DNA of 64,000 nucleotides from Arthrobacter sp. StoSoilB20 (GTDB taxonomy: Bacteria > Actinomycetota > Actinomycetes > Actinomycetales > Micrococcaceae). The stretch is taken from the NCBI RefSeq assembly GCF_019977295.1, contig NZ_AP024651.1, positions 434,001-498,000 of the forward strand. The letters are read 5' to 3'. The notes under the pieces are model-generated. The model worked only from the letters and a program-made list of their open reading frames with translations, searched no databases and was not told the origin of the DNA. Position numbers and translations under genes: made by a program. Below are positions 9,506-19,325 of this stretch, in pieces; within the stretch, counting starts at the first letter, position 1, and every line of letters starts with the position of its first letter.

Positions 9506-10338
9506 CCGGAGACCGACCTCAGCCGCTGCATCTGCTCCCCGGCGTCACTCCCCGGCGCGGGGGTGTACACCACAATGTGCAGGTCCGGCCGGTCCGAGGG
9601 AGAGACCTGATGGTGTTCCATCTGCAGCACTCCGACGGCGGGATGGTGAAACTGCCGTTCGCGGGACTCGAAGCCCAGGATGTCGTAGCGGTCCCAACTT
9701 TCCTGGAATTCCGGGCTGGCTTCCTTGAGCCGCTCCACTTGGTAGGCCACGTCCGGATCGCCCAGCCGCTGCCCGGTCTCTGCCCGGAACTCTGCAAGGA
9801 ACCTTTTGCTGGTGACGTCCCAGTCCGGGAGCAGGTCCCGGACATAGGGGTCGGTGAACACCAACCACAGCAGGTTCCTGTCCACGGCGTCGAACGTTCC
9901 TATGTTGGGGTACAACGCCTCATAGGCGCGATTCCACCCGGCTACGCCCCAGTCCGGGGACAACGCATAGGACGGGTTGGGATCCAAAGCGTCCAGCAGC
10001 CGCTGCACATGGGCGGGGGCATCGGCGGCCACCGGCCCTTTGGGCAGGGACGATGAATATCCGCCCAGGGACAGCACGTAGCTCAGGCCGGTGTCCGAGA
10101 GGTGCAGGGTGCGGGCAATGGATTCCAGGACCTGCCGCGAGGGGCTGATGTCCCGCCCCTGCTCCAGCCAGGTGTACCAGGTGACGCTGACTCCGGAGAG
10201 GAAAGCGATCTCTTCCCGGCGGAGGCCGCGCTCCCGGGACCTGCCCACCGGGGGCAGTCCGTAATCGGATCGCAGGGCCTGGGTCCGGCGGGTCCTCAGG
10301 TAGAGGCCAAGCTCCTTGCGTCTCTCATTACTCACCAC
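9502..10338 (-). CDS. XRE-family regulator with MmyB-like ligand-binding domain
   Basis: The 278-residue protein has an N-terminal XRE helix-turn-helix at about residues 10-80 (LRREEIAFLSGVSVTWYTWLEQ is the recognition region). A C-terminal MmyB-like, PAS-related ligand-binding domain follows at about 110-270 (NPSYALSPDWGVAGWNRAYEALY...NLLWLVFTDP). Such regulators are common in actinobacteria, and many control an adjacent oxidoreductase or transporter gene. Here the divergent neighbour is ilvD and the convergent one a CDF exporter, so the target is unclear. The gene starts at ATG 10338. Confidence 0.88.
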   Translation of the reverse strand: MVSNERRKELGLYLRTRRTQALRSDYGLPPVGRSRERGLRREEIAFLSGVSVTWYTWLEQGRDISPSRQVLESIARTLHLSDTGLSYVLSLGGYSSSLPKGPVAADAPAHVQRLLDALDPNPSYALSPDWGVAGWNRAYEALYPNIGTFDAVDRNLLWLVFTDPYVRDLLPDWDVTSKRFLAEFRAETGQRLGDPDVAYQVERLKEASPEFQESWDRYDILGFESRERQFHHPAVGVLQMEHHQVSPSDRPDLHIVVYTPAPGSDAGEQMQRLRSVSG

Positions 10339-10420
10339 CCAACACTATTACTCTGTTACTTTCAGTACTAGTAGCAGCACCGACTTCCGCTCCGTGGCGT
10401 AGACCAGCAGGATGGTATTC

Positions 10421-12283
10421 ATGCCTGCACTACGCTCAAGAACTGTCACCCACGGCCGCAACATGGCCGGAGCCCGCGCGCTGTTGCGTGCCTCCGGCGT
10501 TGCCAACACGGACATCGGCAAGCCGATCGTCGCGGTGGCCAACTCCTTCACCGAGTTCGTCCCCGGCCACACCCACCTGGCCCCCGTGGGCCGGATTGTG
10601 TCCGACGCGATCCTTGCCGCCGGTGCGGTGCCGCGCGAATTCAACACGATCGCCGTGGACGACGGAATCGCCATGGGCCACTCCGGCATGCTGTACTCCC
10701 TGCCGTCCCGGGATCTCATTGCCGATTCCGTGGAGTACATGGTCAACGCCCACTGTGCCGACGCCTTGGTGTGCATCTCCAACTGCGACAAGATCACCCC
10801 GGGCATGCTCATGGCCGCGCTGCGCCTGAACATCCCCGTAGTGTTTGTCTCCGGCGGCCCCATGGAGGCCGGCCGGGTGACCCTGACCGATGGTTCCGTG
10901 CGCTCCCTGGACCTGGTCAACGCCATCTCCGACGCCGTGGACGAATCCATCTCCGATGAAGACATCAACCTCATTGAAGAGAACGCCTGCCCCACGTGTG
11001 GATCGTGCTCGGGCATGTTCACCGCGAACTCCATGAACTGCCTCGCCGAGGCGATCGGCCTGGCGTTGCCGGGCAACGGCTCCGTGCTGGCGACCCACAC
11101 GGCCCGTAAGGCACTGTACGAAAAGGCCGGCGCCACCGTGGTTGATCTCGTCAAGCGTTACTACGACGGCGACGACGACTCCGTACTGCCGCGCTCCATC
11201 GCCACCAAAGAGGCCTTTGACAACGCCATGGCCCTGGACATCTCCATGGGCGGCTCCACCAACACCATCCTGCACCTGCTGGCCGCGGCCCAGGAAGCCG
11301 GCGTTGACTACGGCCTTGCCGAGATGGACGCCAAGTCCCGCCAGGTGCCGTGCCTTGCCAAAGTGGCCCCGAACGTCGCAGGGGACAAGACCTACTACAT
11401 GGAGGACGTGCACCGCGCCGGCGGCATCCCCGCGCTGCTGGGCGAGCTGAACCGCGGCGGACTCCTGCACAAGAACGTCCACTCCGTCCACTCCAACGAC
11501 CTCGACGGCTGGCTGGACGATTGGGACATCCGCGGCGGCAAGGCCACCGAGGAAGCGCAGGCACTGTGGCACGCGGCTCCCGGCGGAGTCCGCTCCTCCA
11601 CAGCCTTCTCCCAGTCGAACCAGTGGACCTCCCTGGACACCGACGCTGAGGGTGGCTGCATCCGTTCGGTGGAGCACGCTTTCTCCAAGGACGGCGGCCT
11701 GGCCGTTCTGCGCGGCAACGTTGCCGTGGACGGCGCCGTCGTGAAGACCGCAGGCGTGGATGAGTCCATCTGGATCTTCGAGGGCCCCGCCGTTGTCTGC
11801 GAGTCACAGGACGAAGCCGTGGAGAAGATCCTGAACAAGTCCATCAAGGAAGGCGACGTGGTGGTCATCCGCTACGAAGGCCCCCGGGGCGGGCCGGGCA
11901 TGCAGGAAATGCTCTACCCCACCTCCTTCCTCAAGGGCAGGGGCCTGGGCAAGAAGTGCGCCCTCATCACCGATGGACGCTTCTCCGGCGGTACTTCGGG
12001 CCTGTCGATCGGGCACATTTCCCCGGAAGCTGCTTCCGGGGGTGCCATCGCACTGGTGGAGGATGGCGACATCATCAGCATCGACATCACCCAGCGCTCC
12101 CTCCAGCTGCAGGTTTCCGACGAGATCCTCGCCGAACGCCGCGAAAAGCTGGAGGTCAACGGCGGTTACAAGCCGAAGGACCGCGACCGCCACGTGTCCC
12201 CGGCCCTGCGCGCCTACGCCGCCATGGCCCTGTCCGCGGACAAGGGCGCCGTGCGTGACGTTTCGCTGATCGAGAACCTCTAA
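10421..12283 (+). CDS. ilvD: Dihydroxy-acid dehydratase
   Basis: IlvD dehydrates 2,3-dihydroxy-isovalerate and -methylvalerate to the 2-keto acids of valine and isoleucine synthesis. The 620-residue product carries the iron-sulfur cysteines in NCDKITPG and [10 protein letters not shown], the [12 protein letters not shown] segment and a C-terminal [19 protein letters not shown] signature. I prefer ATG 10421 ([13 protein letters not shown], the usual N-terminus) over ATG 10412, which has no space for a Shine-Dalgarno. Only ilvD is present here; no other ilv genes are nearby. A strong terminator follows at 12304. Confidence 0.97.
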   Translation: MPALRSRTVTHGRNMAGARALLRASGVANTDIGKPIVAVANSFTEFVPGHTHLAPVGRIVSDAILAAGAVPREFNTIAVDDGIAMGHSGMLYSLPSRDLIADSVEYMVNAHCADALVCISNCDKITPGMLMAALRLNIPVVFVSGGPMEAGRVTLTDGSVRSLDLVNAISDAVDESISDEDINLIEENACPTCGSCSGMFTANSMNCLAEAIGLALPGNGSVLATHTARKALYEKAGATVVDLVKRYYDGDDDSVLPRSIATKEAFDNAMALDISMGGSTNTILHLLAAAQEAGVDYGLAEMDAKSRQVPCLAKVAPNVAGDKTYYMEDVHRAGGIPALLGELNRGGLLHKNVHSVHSNDLDGWLDDWDIRGGKATEEAQALWHAAPGGVRSSTAFSQSNQWTSLDTDAEGGCIRSVEHAFSKDGGLAVLRGNVAVDGAVVKTAGVDESIWIFEGPAVVCESQDEAVEKILNKSIKEGDVVVIRYEGPRGGPGMQEMLYPTSFLKGRGLGKKCALITDGRFSGGTSGLSIGHISPEAASGGAIALVEDGDIISIDITQRSLQLQVSDEILAERREKLEVNGGYKPKDRDRHVSPALRAYAAMALSADKGAVRDVSLIENL

Positions 12284-12303
12284 GGCTCCGGTTTGCGCTT
12301 AAA

Positions 12304-12359
12304 GCCGCCTGCCGCCGTCGTGCTTCATCCAACGCACGACGACGGCGGGCGGCTTTTGC
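12304..12359 (+). terminator. Rho-independent terminator after ilvD
   Basis: Arms at 12304-12323 and 12334-12353 pair over 20 bp, with one G-U wobble and one mismatch around a 10-nt loop, followed by TTTT. It sits 20 nt after the ilvD stop and before the convergent ThDP-enzyme gene, so it may serve both. Confidence 0.85.
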
Positions 12360-12373
12360 GTTGTGCCTGGTGG

Positions 12374-14176
12374 CTACTTGCCCCGTAACTCCGATTCACC
12401 CTCCGCGTAGGTGTCCAGCAGCTTGCGCGCATGCTCTCCGTCCGGGCCCTCCTGCGACAAAGCGGACCTCATGCCCTCAAGCTTCTCTTCGCCGGCCGGG
12501 AAGGGCGGAAGCAGCGGGGTGTTCGGATCGGTCAGAACTTCCAGGACTGTGGGCCGGTCCATGCCCAGGGCGTAGTCCCACGCTTCGCCCAGCTTGGCGT
12601 GGTCTTCCACCCGGACGCCGGCAAGGCCCAGCAGCTCGCCATAGGCTGCGTAGGGGAAGTCGGGAATCTGCTGGCTGGCCGGGAACCTTGGTTCCACCTC
12701 GTTTTCCCGCTGCTCCCACGAGACCTCGGCAAGGTCCCGGTTATTGAACACGCAGACCACGAACCGCGGATCAGCCCACTCGCGCCAACGGTGTGCAACA
12801 GTGATCAGCTCGGCGACGCCCAGCATCTGCATGCCGCCGTCCCCGGCCAGTGCCACCAACGGCCGGTCCGGGTAGGCCAGTTTCGCCGCCAGGCCGTAGG
12901 GGATCGCGCAACCCATGCTGGCGAGCGTGCCGCTCACGTGGGCGGGAACCCCGGGCGGAAGGACCAGTTGGCGGGCGTACCAGTAAACGCAACTGCCGAC
13001 GTCGATACTCAGCTGGGCGTCGCCGGGGAGCCTTCCGCTGAGTTCGCGGACCACCAGTTCGGGATTGACCGGCCGGGCAGGAATGTTGGCCCGTTCTTCC
13101 GAGAGCCGGCGCCATGCCCGCACCTGGTGTTCGACGTCCTCCCGCCACGAGGCGCGGGACGGTTGGGTCCTGCCCGCAAGGCGCTTGCCCAAGGCGGTGA
13201 GCGTTCCGGCGGCATCGCCCACCAGGCCCACCTCGACGGGGTAGCGGTTGGCTATCTTGCGGCCGTCGATGTCGATTTGGACGGCCTTGGCGGTGCCCGG
13301 CTTCGGGTAGAACTCGGTCCAGGGATCGTTGGAGCCGATGATGAGCAGGGTGTCGCAGTTCTCCATAAGGTAGGCGCTGGCAGTGGTACCGAGGTGGCCT
13401 ATCGTTCCGGCTGCCAAGGGGAGGGTCTCGTCAACGCAGGGCTTGCCCAGGAGGCTGGTGGTGATTCCGGCGTTCAGTTGTTCGGCCAACTCCACGACTT
13501 CCTTTTGGGCGCCCCGGGCACCTTGGCCGACGAGCAGCGCGATCCGTTCCCCCGCGGAGAGGATTTCCGCCGCGGCGTCCAGGTCCTCTTCGCGGGGCAT
13601 GACCTGCGCCGGGTGCCATACGGGCGCCGTGACAACAATGCCGTGTTGTTGTTCCAGCTCAGGTGCCTCTGCGGACTGGATATCGTGCGGAACAATCACA
13701 ACGCACGGGGACCTGGTCTCGAGTGCGGTGCGGAAGGCCCGGTCGATCAGCATGGGGACCTGCTCGGGCGAGCTGGCAAGCTGGGCGAACTGGGCTGCCA
13801 CATCCTTGAACAGTGTCAGCAGATCGATCTCCTGCATGTAGGCCGAGCCCAAAACCGTGGTGCTCTGTTGGCCGATGATTGCCACGACGGGGACGCTGTC
13901 CATCTTCGCGTCGTAGAGTCCGTTGAGCAGGTGGACGGCGCCTGGGCCTTGTGTGGACGTCACGACGCCTACGCCGCCGGTGTACTTGCCGTGCCCTACG
14001 GCCATGAAGGCTGCTGCTTCCTCGTGCCTGGCCTGGACAAACTCCACTGTGTCTTCGGCCCGGCGAAGGGCTCCCATGAAACCGTTGATGCCATCGCCGC
14101 TGTAGCCGAAGACCCTGTCCACGCCCCAGGCCTGGAGTCGTTCCACCATGAGGTCTGAAACTGTTCGCTGCGTCAT
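12374..14176 (-). CDS. Thiamine-diphosphate enzyme, pyruvate oxidase/dehydrogenase (PoxB/YdaP) type
   Basis: The 600-residue protein has the three-domain ThDP-enzyme fold. The N-terminal PYR domain carries FVQARHEE with the cofactor-activating Glu52. The central FAD/nucleotide-binding-like domain spans about 190-330. The C-terminal PP domain has GDGG (about residue 432) and the matching NN Mg/ThDP motif. The opening TVSDLMVERLQAWGVDRVFGYSGDGINGF is typical of the pyruvate-oxidase/pyruvate:quinone oxidoreductase subgroup, which decarboxylates pyruvate to acetate. Although ilvD is adjacent, it is convergent, and there is no ilvN-like small subunit, so acetolactate synthase is unlikely. Confidence 0.85.
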   Translation of the reverse strand: MTQRTVSDLMVERLQAWGVDRVFGYSGDGINGFMGALRRAEDTVEFVQARHEEAAAFMAVGHGKYTGGVGVVTSTQGPGAVHLLNGLYDAKMDSVPVVAIIGQQSTTVLGSAYMQEIDLLTLFKDVAAQFAQLASSPEQVPMLIDRAFRTALETRSPCVVIVPHDIQSAEAPELEQQHGIVVTAPVWHPAQVMPREEDLDAAAEILSAGERIALLVGQGARGAQKEVVELAEQLNAGITTSLLGKPCVDETLPLAAGTIGHLGTTASAYLMENCDTLLIIGSNDPWTEFYPKPGTAKAVQIDIDGRKIANRYPVEVGLVGDAAGTLTALGKRLAGRTQPSRASWREDVEHQVRAWRRLSEERANIPARPVNPELVVRELSGRLPGDAQLSIDVGSCVYWYARQLVLPPGVPAHVSGTLASMGCAIPYGLAAKLAYPDRPLVALAGDGGMQMLGVAELITVAHRWREWADPRFVVCVFNNRDLAEVSWEQRENEVEPRFPASQQIPDFPYAAYGELLGLAGVRVEDHAKLGEAWDYALGMDRPTVLEVLTDPNTPLLPPFPAGEEKLEGMRSALSQEGPDGEHARKLLDTYAEGESELRGK

Positions 14177-14423
14177 TTGGGCTCCTCGTCAGTAGGGGTG
14201 AGTTACTGCCTGAGGACATAGTAAGCATACTTAGCTATACGGCACGCCGGGAGCGGTTGTGGATCCTTCGCCGCGAATTTTCCTTTGCTTTGCGGATATT
14301 GCCCCAAAGGCGGGCAATGGTGGGCTATCTTGATCGTTATGTGGCCTTTCATGTGGAGAAATCACAAATTGACAGGCTACTTAGTACGTTTGCAATTGTT
14401 CCGTATCGATGAAAGGAAATGCT

Positions 14424-14645
14424 GTGGCTGTTTCTGTTGAATTGGGCAAAGCACTCGACAAAGCCTACGAAAACTCAACACTGGATGAAATCCTCGCCGC
14501 CCCACCGTCGGCACTTGCCGGCCTGACTGACAAACACAATGAACTGCTCGCAGATCTGGGCATAAAGACAGTCCGGGACCTCGGCAGCAATAAGTTCTTC
14601 GCCGCAGCGGGCGTGCTGGTAGCCCTTTCAGGAAAAGCCGGATAA
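14424..14645 (+). CDS. Small helix-hairpin-helix-like protein of unknown function
   Basis: I place the start at GTG 14424, because AAAGGA at 14412-14417 sits 6 nt upstream; the in-frame ATG at 14409 would include that site. The 73-residue product is mostly helical. Its second half (LLADLGIKTVRDLGSNKFFAAAGVLVAL) looks like a helix-hairpin-helix or SAM-like motif of the kind that binds DNA or proteins. No signal peptide or membrane segment is seen. It is monocistronic with a strong terminator directly after it. The role is unknown. Confidence 0.75.
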   Translation: MAVSVELGKALDKAYENSTLDEILAAPPSALAGLTDKHNELLADLGIKTVRDLGSNKFFAAAGVLVALSGKAG

Positions 14646-14658
14646 CCCACTACGCCTC

Positions 14659-14709
14659 AACGCAAGCGGACGACGCCGGGAACTACCCGCCGTCGTCCGC
14701 TTGCGTTTT
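14659..14709 (+). terminator. Strong rho-independent terminator
   Basis: A 22-bp stem with a single mismatch (arms 14659-14680 and 14686-14707) closes on a 5-nt loop and runs into TTTT. It starts 14 nt after the small HHH-like gene and separates it from the convergent membrane-protein gene. Confidence 0.88.
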
Positions 14710-14724
14710 ACCGTGGGTGCCTCG

Positions 14725-15021
14725 CTAAGCAGCTTCGTCCCGCCTGCTGTGCGGTGGCGGAAGCCGCACCGCACCGCCGTCGCGACTCTGGAGCTGCAGG
14801 GGGACAAACCCGTGTTCGGTGGTGCGTTCCTGGGGCTTTTTCGCGTGGGGGCGGGGAAGCAACAGCGCGGCGAATGGTGCCAGGAGCAGCAGGAGGGTCA
14901 CCGTACCCAGCCCGGCCACGCCGGCAAGGACCAGCACCCCGGCCATGAACATGAGGTGGATATCCGGTGCGTCGGTGGACGCAAGGGCGGCCGTCAGGGC
15001 CATTCCGTTGGGTGACTTCAC
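14725..15021 (-). CDS. Small membrane protein of unknown function
   Basis: The 98-residue product has two hydrophobic stretches (about residues 22-38 and 39-56, rich in Leu/Ala/Val) and a polar, basic C-terminal half with KKPQERTTEHG. It begins at GTG 15021, supported by AGGAG read on the minus strand from 15029-15033, 7 nt away. That strong site is the main evidence that it is real. No family is recognised. It lies 97 bp downstream of another membrane-protein gene on the same strand, so the two could be cotranscribed. Confidence 0.65.
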   Translation of the reverse strand: MKSPNGMALTAALASTDAPDIHLMFMAGVLVLAGVAGLGTVTLLLLLAPFAALLLPRPHAKKPQERTTEHGFVPLQLQSRDGGAVRLPPPHSRRDEAA

Positions 15022-15118
15022 AATCGTGCTCCTGGCGCATCCGTTGGCTGTTCTTCCGTCACCTGATACGTAGGCGGAACAGCGGAATCATGATGCGGTT
15101 TCCGGGACCCAATGTTCT

Positions 15119-15844
15119 TCAGGACCGGCGCAAGGGCATATCCTTTGCCAGCTGCACAACGATCTTCTTGTCGTTGCCCGGATCTGTGGGGTCGTACCAC
15201 AGCATGGTCTCCTGGCCGTCCACCACTGGCTCTGCGGCAGTGATCAGCAAGGCCCTCTGGACCCACCGCTGGACGCCGCCCGCATCATGGAATGTGAACG
15301 TGACGGTGGTCAGGATCTTCGCGCTGTCACTGAACGAGACGTAGCCCTTGTCAGTGACTCTCGCCGGGGTCATGGTGCCGGTCCTCATGACGTCAGCCTC
15401 ACGCCGGGCGGCGTTCCTGCGGGCCCTGGCGCCGATGATGCCCAGGCAACCCAGAAGAAGGAAGATCAGCAGGCAGCCACCGCCCGCCCACGTCAGGAGA
15501 GGCGGATAGTCCAATTGGGCAGCGGCGGTTCCCACCCCCAAGGTGGCACCCAGCCAAGCCAAGGTTCCGCCCAGGGCCAGGCCCAGATTGCTGCTCCTGA
15601 TGGCCAGGGCCGTCCACGCAATGGAACTCAGGACAAGGATCGGGATGCTCACAATGATGGCCGTCAGGGCGAGGGCCGGAGGCTCGGCATCCTCCAGTAC
15701 TGCCAGATGGGGCCAGCCGTAACCTGCCGCGAGTCCTCCGATGAATTGGAAGCCCAGGGCCAGCACAATGCCCACCGGACCCGGGCGTTTGTTCGCGCGG
15801 AGTTTCCTGGCGGCGATCGGATCCACAGTGCTCATGGAAGACAT
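15119..15844 (-). CDS. Membrane protein with DUF3592-like soluble domain
   Basis: From ATG 15844 the product is 241 residues. It has about four hydrophobic helices within the first 140 residues. A C-terminal beta-rich domain (about 150-241) contains ARVTDKGYVSFSDSAKILTTVTFTF and ends in MLWYDPTDPGNDKKIVV, similar to DUF3592 proteins. The function of that family is unknown. Another ATG at 15835 is equally possible; neither has a clear Shine-Dalgarno. An upstream TTG extension is less likely. Confidence 0.7.
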   Translation of the reverse strand: MSSMSTVDPIAARKLRANKRPGPVGIVLALGFQFIGGLAAGYGWPHLAVLEDAEPPALALTAIIVSIPILVLSSIAWTALAIRSSNLGLALGGTLAWLGATLGVGTAAAQLDYPPLLTWAGGGCLLIFLLLGCLGIIGARARRNAARREADVMRTGTMTPARVTDKGYVSFSDSAKILTTVTFTFHDAGGVQRWVQRALLITAAEPVVDGQETMLWYDPTDPGNDKKIVVQLAKDMPLRRS

Positions 15845-15865
15845 TAAACAGGGAGCGGCCCTCAA

Positions 15866-16233
15866 TCAGGGGCAGGCTTGCACCATCGGATTGCAGAGCA
15901 CTTTTCCGCCAATCAAACATTTCTTCAAACTCCGCGTCACGTTTCCGCAGGTCAAGGCACATAATGAGTGCCCATGTCGTTGAACCGCGGACTGCGCCGT
16001 TGCCCTTTTCGGCTGCGTTGCGGTTCAAGGACGGAGTTAGCAGCGATGGGTGTGGTGGGTTCTGGGGCCCGCCCGGGGCGCCGTCGCTGCGTAAACCGGG
16101 CTAGTGCGGTCGGTCGTCTGAGTCGCGACCGGCCGCACGATCCGGCATGCTGAATTGTGAACGCCATCAAATGTTTACAGATAAATTCACAAATTGGTGG
16201 TGAAGATCCGGGCTGCAAACCTAAACTGGCCGC
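15866..16233. other. Gene-free spacer with one stem-loop
   Basis: No open frame here looks like a real gene. It should hold promoters for the divergent membrane-protein and META-lipoprotein genes. The only structured element is a 13-bp inverted repeat with arms 16104-16116 (GTGCGGTCGGTCG) and 16126-16138 (CGACCGGCCGCAC), one G-U wobble and a 9-nt loop, without a following U-run. Confidence 0.5.
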
Positions 16234-16614
16234 ATGGTGCAGACCCGGATCCGCATTTTTAGCGCTGTTTCCCTGGCATTCCTTGCTGCCACATTTTTGG
16301 GCGGCTGCGCGGGAAGCGGTACAAGTCCATTCGTCGGTGTGTGGGGTGACGCCGGCGACACCAAACAGCCCTCCCTCGACCTGAAATCAGATGGCACCGC
16401 CACTGGGACTGACGGCTGCAACAGGCTCGTCGGCTCCTGGAAAGAGGACGGCAAAACCATCTCGTTCGGAGGGTTCTCCTCCACCCGCATGGCATGTCCA
16501 GGGGTAGATGCGTGGCTTTCGAACGCCGCCACAGCCAAGATCCAGGAAGACGGAAAGCTTGCGGTTTTCGATCAGGGAGAAGACCAGATAGGCACGCTCA
16601 CCGCCGGCAAGTAA
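16234..16614 (+). CDS. META-domain lipoprotein (HslJ-like)
   Basis: The 126-residue precursor has a lipoprotein signal (basic MVQTRIR, a hydrophobic stretch, then LGGC as lipobox), so the mature protein is anchored at the outer face of the membrane. The rest is one META domain: VGVWGD, LDLKSDGTATGTDGCNRLVGSW, FGGFSSTRMACPG and a closing LAVFDQGEDQIGTLT. META-domain proteins such as HslJ are linked to stress tolerance, but the molecular role here is unknown. It precedes glsA by less than 50 nt and may share its transcript. Confidence 0.85.
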   Translation: MVQTRIRIFSAVSLAFLAATFLGGCAGSGTSPFVGVWGDAGDTKQPSLDLKSDGTATGTDGCNRLVGSWKEDGKTISFGGFSSTRMACPGVDAWLSNAATAKIQEDGKLAVFDQGEDQIGTLTAGK

Positions 16615-16662
16615 GGGAGTTCCTCAGCAGGAAGTTTTCCAACGAAATCTTTGGGGGTAGCT

Positions 16663-17685
16663 GTGTTGGATTCAAATACTGATGGCGTTGAGCAGACAGC
16701 CTCAACGGGAACATTGCCCGGCTGGGAGCAGGTTGATTCCCTGGTCGCGGCCGCCCATGAACGGAACCGCGGGTGTACGGACGGTGCGGTGGCGGACTAC
16801 ATTCCCGTCCTGGCGCAGGCCGACCCTGAACTGTTCGGCGTCTGCGTGGTTGAAGTGGACGGCGGAGTGCATGTGGTGGGTGATGCGGACGTGGAGTTTT
16901 CCATCCAATCCATTTCCAAGGCTTTCGTCTACGCCCTGGTCTGTGAGGAATTCGGGCATGCGGCTGTGGCTGACCTGGTGGGGGTAAACAACACCGGGCT
17001 GGCCTTCAACTCGGTGATAGCCATCGAGCTCAATGATGGACACCCCATGAATCCCATGGTCAACGCCGGCGCGCTGGCAACAACAGCGCTGATGCCAGGC
17101 ACAACACCGGACGAGCAGTGGGCCGCCATCCAATCCGGGTTGTCTGCCTTCGCGGGCCGTGACCTGGTGCTGGATGGGGAAGTCTATGAATCCGAGGCTG
17201 CCACCAATACCAGGAACCGGGCCATTGCCCGGCTTTTGGAAAGCTACGGCAGGATCGGCCGTGATCCGCTGGGCGTCGTCGATACCTATACCAAGCAATG
17301 CTCATTGAAGGTCAGTGCCCGCGATCTCGCCATCATGGGCGCCACCCTGGCCGATGGCGGCGTCAATCCCGTAACCGGCAAACGGGTGGTTTCAGCCGAG
17401 GTTTGCCGGGATACCCTGGCTGTCCTGGCGGCCAACGGACTGTACGAACGCTCAGGGGAATGGCTGTTCGAGATCGGGCTCCCGGGTAAGTCCGGGGTGT
17501 CCGGGGGGCTCCTCACGGTCTCGCCCGGGAAGGCCGGAATCGGCGCCTTTTCGCCCCGGCTTGATCACGCGGGGAACAGTGTCCGTGGCCAGCAGGCCAC
17601 CGCGTATCTGTCGCGCGTCCTGGGCCTGAACATTTTTGCGTCCCAAGCCCACACACCAACCGGGAGGTCCTCGAATGTCCACTAG
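16663..17685 (+). CDS. glsA: Glutaminase
   Basis: It hydrolyses L-glutamine to glutamate and ammonia. The family's catalytic Ser-x-x-Lys motif is seen in FSIQSISK, and other glutaminase blocks are present: NNTGLAFNS, NPMVNAGALATTAL, YTKQCSLKVSARDLAIMGATLADGGVNP and LPGKSGVSGG. At 340 residues from GTG 16663 it has normal length. GGGGGT upstream supports GTG 16663; TTG 16651 is the alternative. Its last 11 bases overlap the start of an MFS transporter reading frame, so the pair forms an operon. Confidence 0.95.
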   Translation: MLDSNTDGVEQTASTGTLPGWEQVDSLVAAAHERNRGCTDGAVADYIPVLAQADPELFGVCVVEVDGGVHVVGDADVEFSIQSISKAFVYALVCEEFGHAAVADLVGVNNTGLAFNSVIAIELNDGHPMNPMVNAGALATTALMPGTTPDEQWAAIQSGLSAFAGRDLVLDGEVYESEAATNTRNRAIARLLESYGRIGRDPLGVVDTYTKQCSLKVSARDLAIMGATLADGGVNPVTGKRVVSAEVCRDTLAVLAANGLYERSGEWLFEIGLPGKSGVSGGLLTVSPGKAGIGAFSPRLDHAGNSVRGQQATAYLSRVLGLNIFASQAHTPTGRSSNVH

Positions 17686-19318
17686 TACGGCGGTCTCCTC
17701 CAGCACGGAACAAAAAGCGTCCTGGATTCCCATGATCGGGTTGTTCCTGGCCTAGGTCCTCATGTCCTTCAACGTTGCAGCGCTCCCGGTATCACTGGGC
17801 GGAATGGTCCAGGATTTCGGTGTTCCGCCCACCACCGTCAGCACCGTCATCGTGACCTATGGGCTGGTGGTGGCAGCCCTGGTCATGGTGGGTGCCAAAC
17901 TCGGTCAGCGCATCGGATGGGTGGTCATCTTCAGGGTGGTGGTGGCGCTGTTCGCCGCATCGGCTTTGATGATGATCTTCGCGCCAACGGTGGGATGGGC
18001 CATTGCGGCCCAGGCATTCGCGGGAGCGTCGGCGGCCATCATCGTGCCCTCGCTGGTGGCATTGATCGCCGAAAATTACCACGGCGCCCAGCAGGCCACC
18101 GCCATCGGCTCGCTCGGTTCAGCCCGTGCCCTCTCCGGTGTCAGCGCCTTCCTCATCGGCGGCACCCTGGGCACCCTGGTGGGCTGGCGGCCCGTGTTCG
18201 GCATCGTGCTGGGACTCGCCGTGGCGGTCTTCGCGTTCAGCTTCAAGCTCCGCTCAGACCGCGGCAACCCTGATGTGAAGATCGACGTCGTCGCTGCCGC
18301 CCTTATCGGTGCGGGCATCGTCTCCCTTACGCTCGGCTTCAACAACCTCAACGCCTGGGGTCCGCTGGCCGCAACCGAAGGTGCACCCTTCGATGTCCTG
18401 GGAGTCTCACCCGCGCCCCTGCTGATCCTTATCGGCGTCATCCTTGGCCAGTCCTTCTTCATGTGGACCAGGAAACGGACCAAGGATGGGAAAGTGCCCC
18501 TGGTGAGCCTGGCAGTTCTGGGATCATCCCGGGAACGGGCGGCGGTCTATGCCATGTTCATTGTGGTTTCCCTGGAGGCGGCGCTGAACTTCACTGTTCC
18601 CCTGTACATCCAGATCGTCCAAGGCCGCACCCCGTTCGATACATCCTTGGCCATGATGCCGTTCAACCTGACGGTTTTCATCACCGCCACCCTCGTTGTC
18701 CGGTTCTACAAGCGTTACAGCCCACGGACCATCGCCGTGTTTTCCTTCATCCTCACCACCGTCGCGCTGGCGTGGCTTGCCTTGGTGGTCACCAATAACT
18801 GGGAGACGCTGCCAACCATCCTGGGCCTGTTCGTCTTCGGCGTTGGGCAGGGAGCCTTGGTGACCCTGGTCTTCAACGTCCTGGTCACCGCTGCCCCCAA
18901 GGAACTTGCCGGCGACGTCGGCTCGATCCGTGGCACCACCCAGAACCTGGCCTCGGCCGTGGGCACCGCTTTGGCCGGTGCACTGCTGGTGACCATCCTC
19001 AGCCTCAACGTTGGTCAGGCGGTCATGAACAATGTGGAACTCCCGGACCCGCTCAAACAGCAGGTGAATCTGGACAACGTCAATTTCGTCAGCAATGACA
19101 ACCTCAGGGAAGTCCTCAACAACACCACCGACGCCACCGAAGCGCAGGTGGAGACCGCCGTCGCCATCAATACCGACGCCCGGCTCAGGGCGCTCAAAAC
19201 GGGACTGCTGATCCTGGCAGCCGTGAGCGCCGTCGCGATCCTTCCCGCCACCAAGCTGCCCAAGTACCGGCCCCACGAGATCCCCGATCCACAGGAGCCC
19301 AAGCCCGGGAATGCCTGA
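17675..19318 (+). pseudogene. MFS multidrug-type transporter interrupted by an in-frame amber codon
   Basis: The natural start is ATG 17675, behind GGGAGG and overlapping the end of glsA. Translation reads through 26 codons ending SWIPMIGLFLA, then meets TAG at 17753-17755. The same frame continues with VLMSFNVAALPVSLGGMV to a stop at 19316-19318. The break falls in the first transmembrane helix; without it the protein would be about 547 residues, normal for a 14-helix DHA2-type drug:proton antiporter. Restart at ATG 17762, 7 nt after the amber codon, would give 518 residues lacking half of helix 1. A single C-to-T change from CAG would explain the stop. The rest of the frame is intact, so the lesion is recent, a sequence error, or bypassed by reinitiation. 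Confidence 0.8.
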
Positions 19319-19325
19319 GCGAAAG

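Noticed and set aside
10436..11677. 413-codon open frame on minus, opposite ilvD
   Set aside because: It mirrors third-position G/C bias of ilvD; the product is repetitive Gly/His/Val with no domain.
12431..14158. 575-codon open frame on plus, opposite the ThDP enzyme
   Set aside because: Its product is rich in Gly/Arg/His with no recognisable family, as expected from the complement of a G/C-rich gene. The minus strand has full ThDP-enzyme motifs.
12374..14176. Acetolactate synthase large subunit, suggested by the ilvD neighbour
   Set aside because: The genes are convergent, no small subunit is present, and the N-terminal signature fits the pyruvate oxidase/YdaP group.
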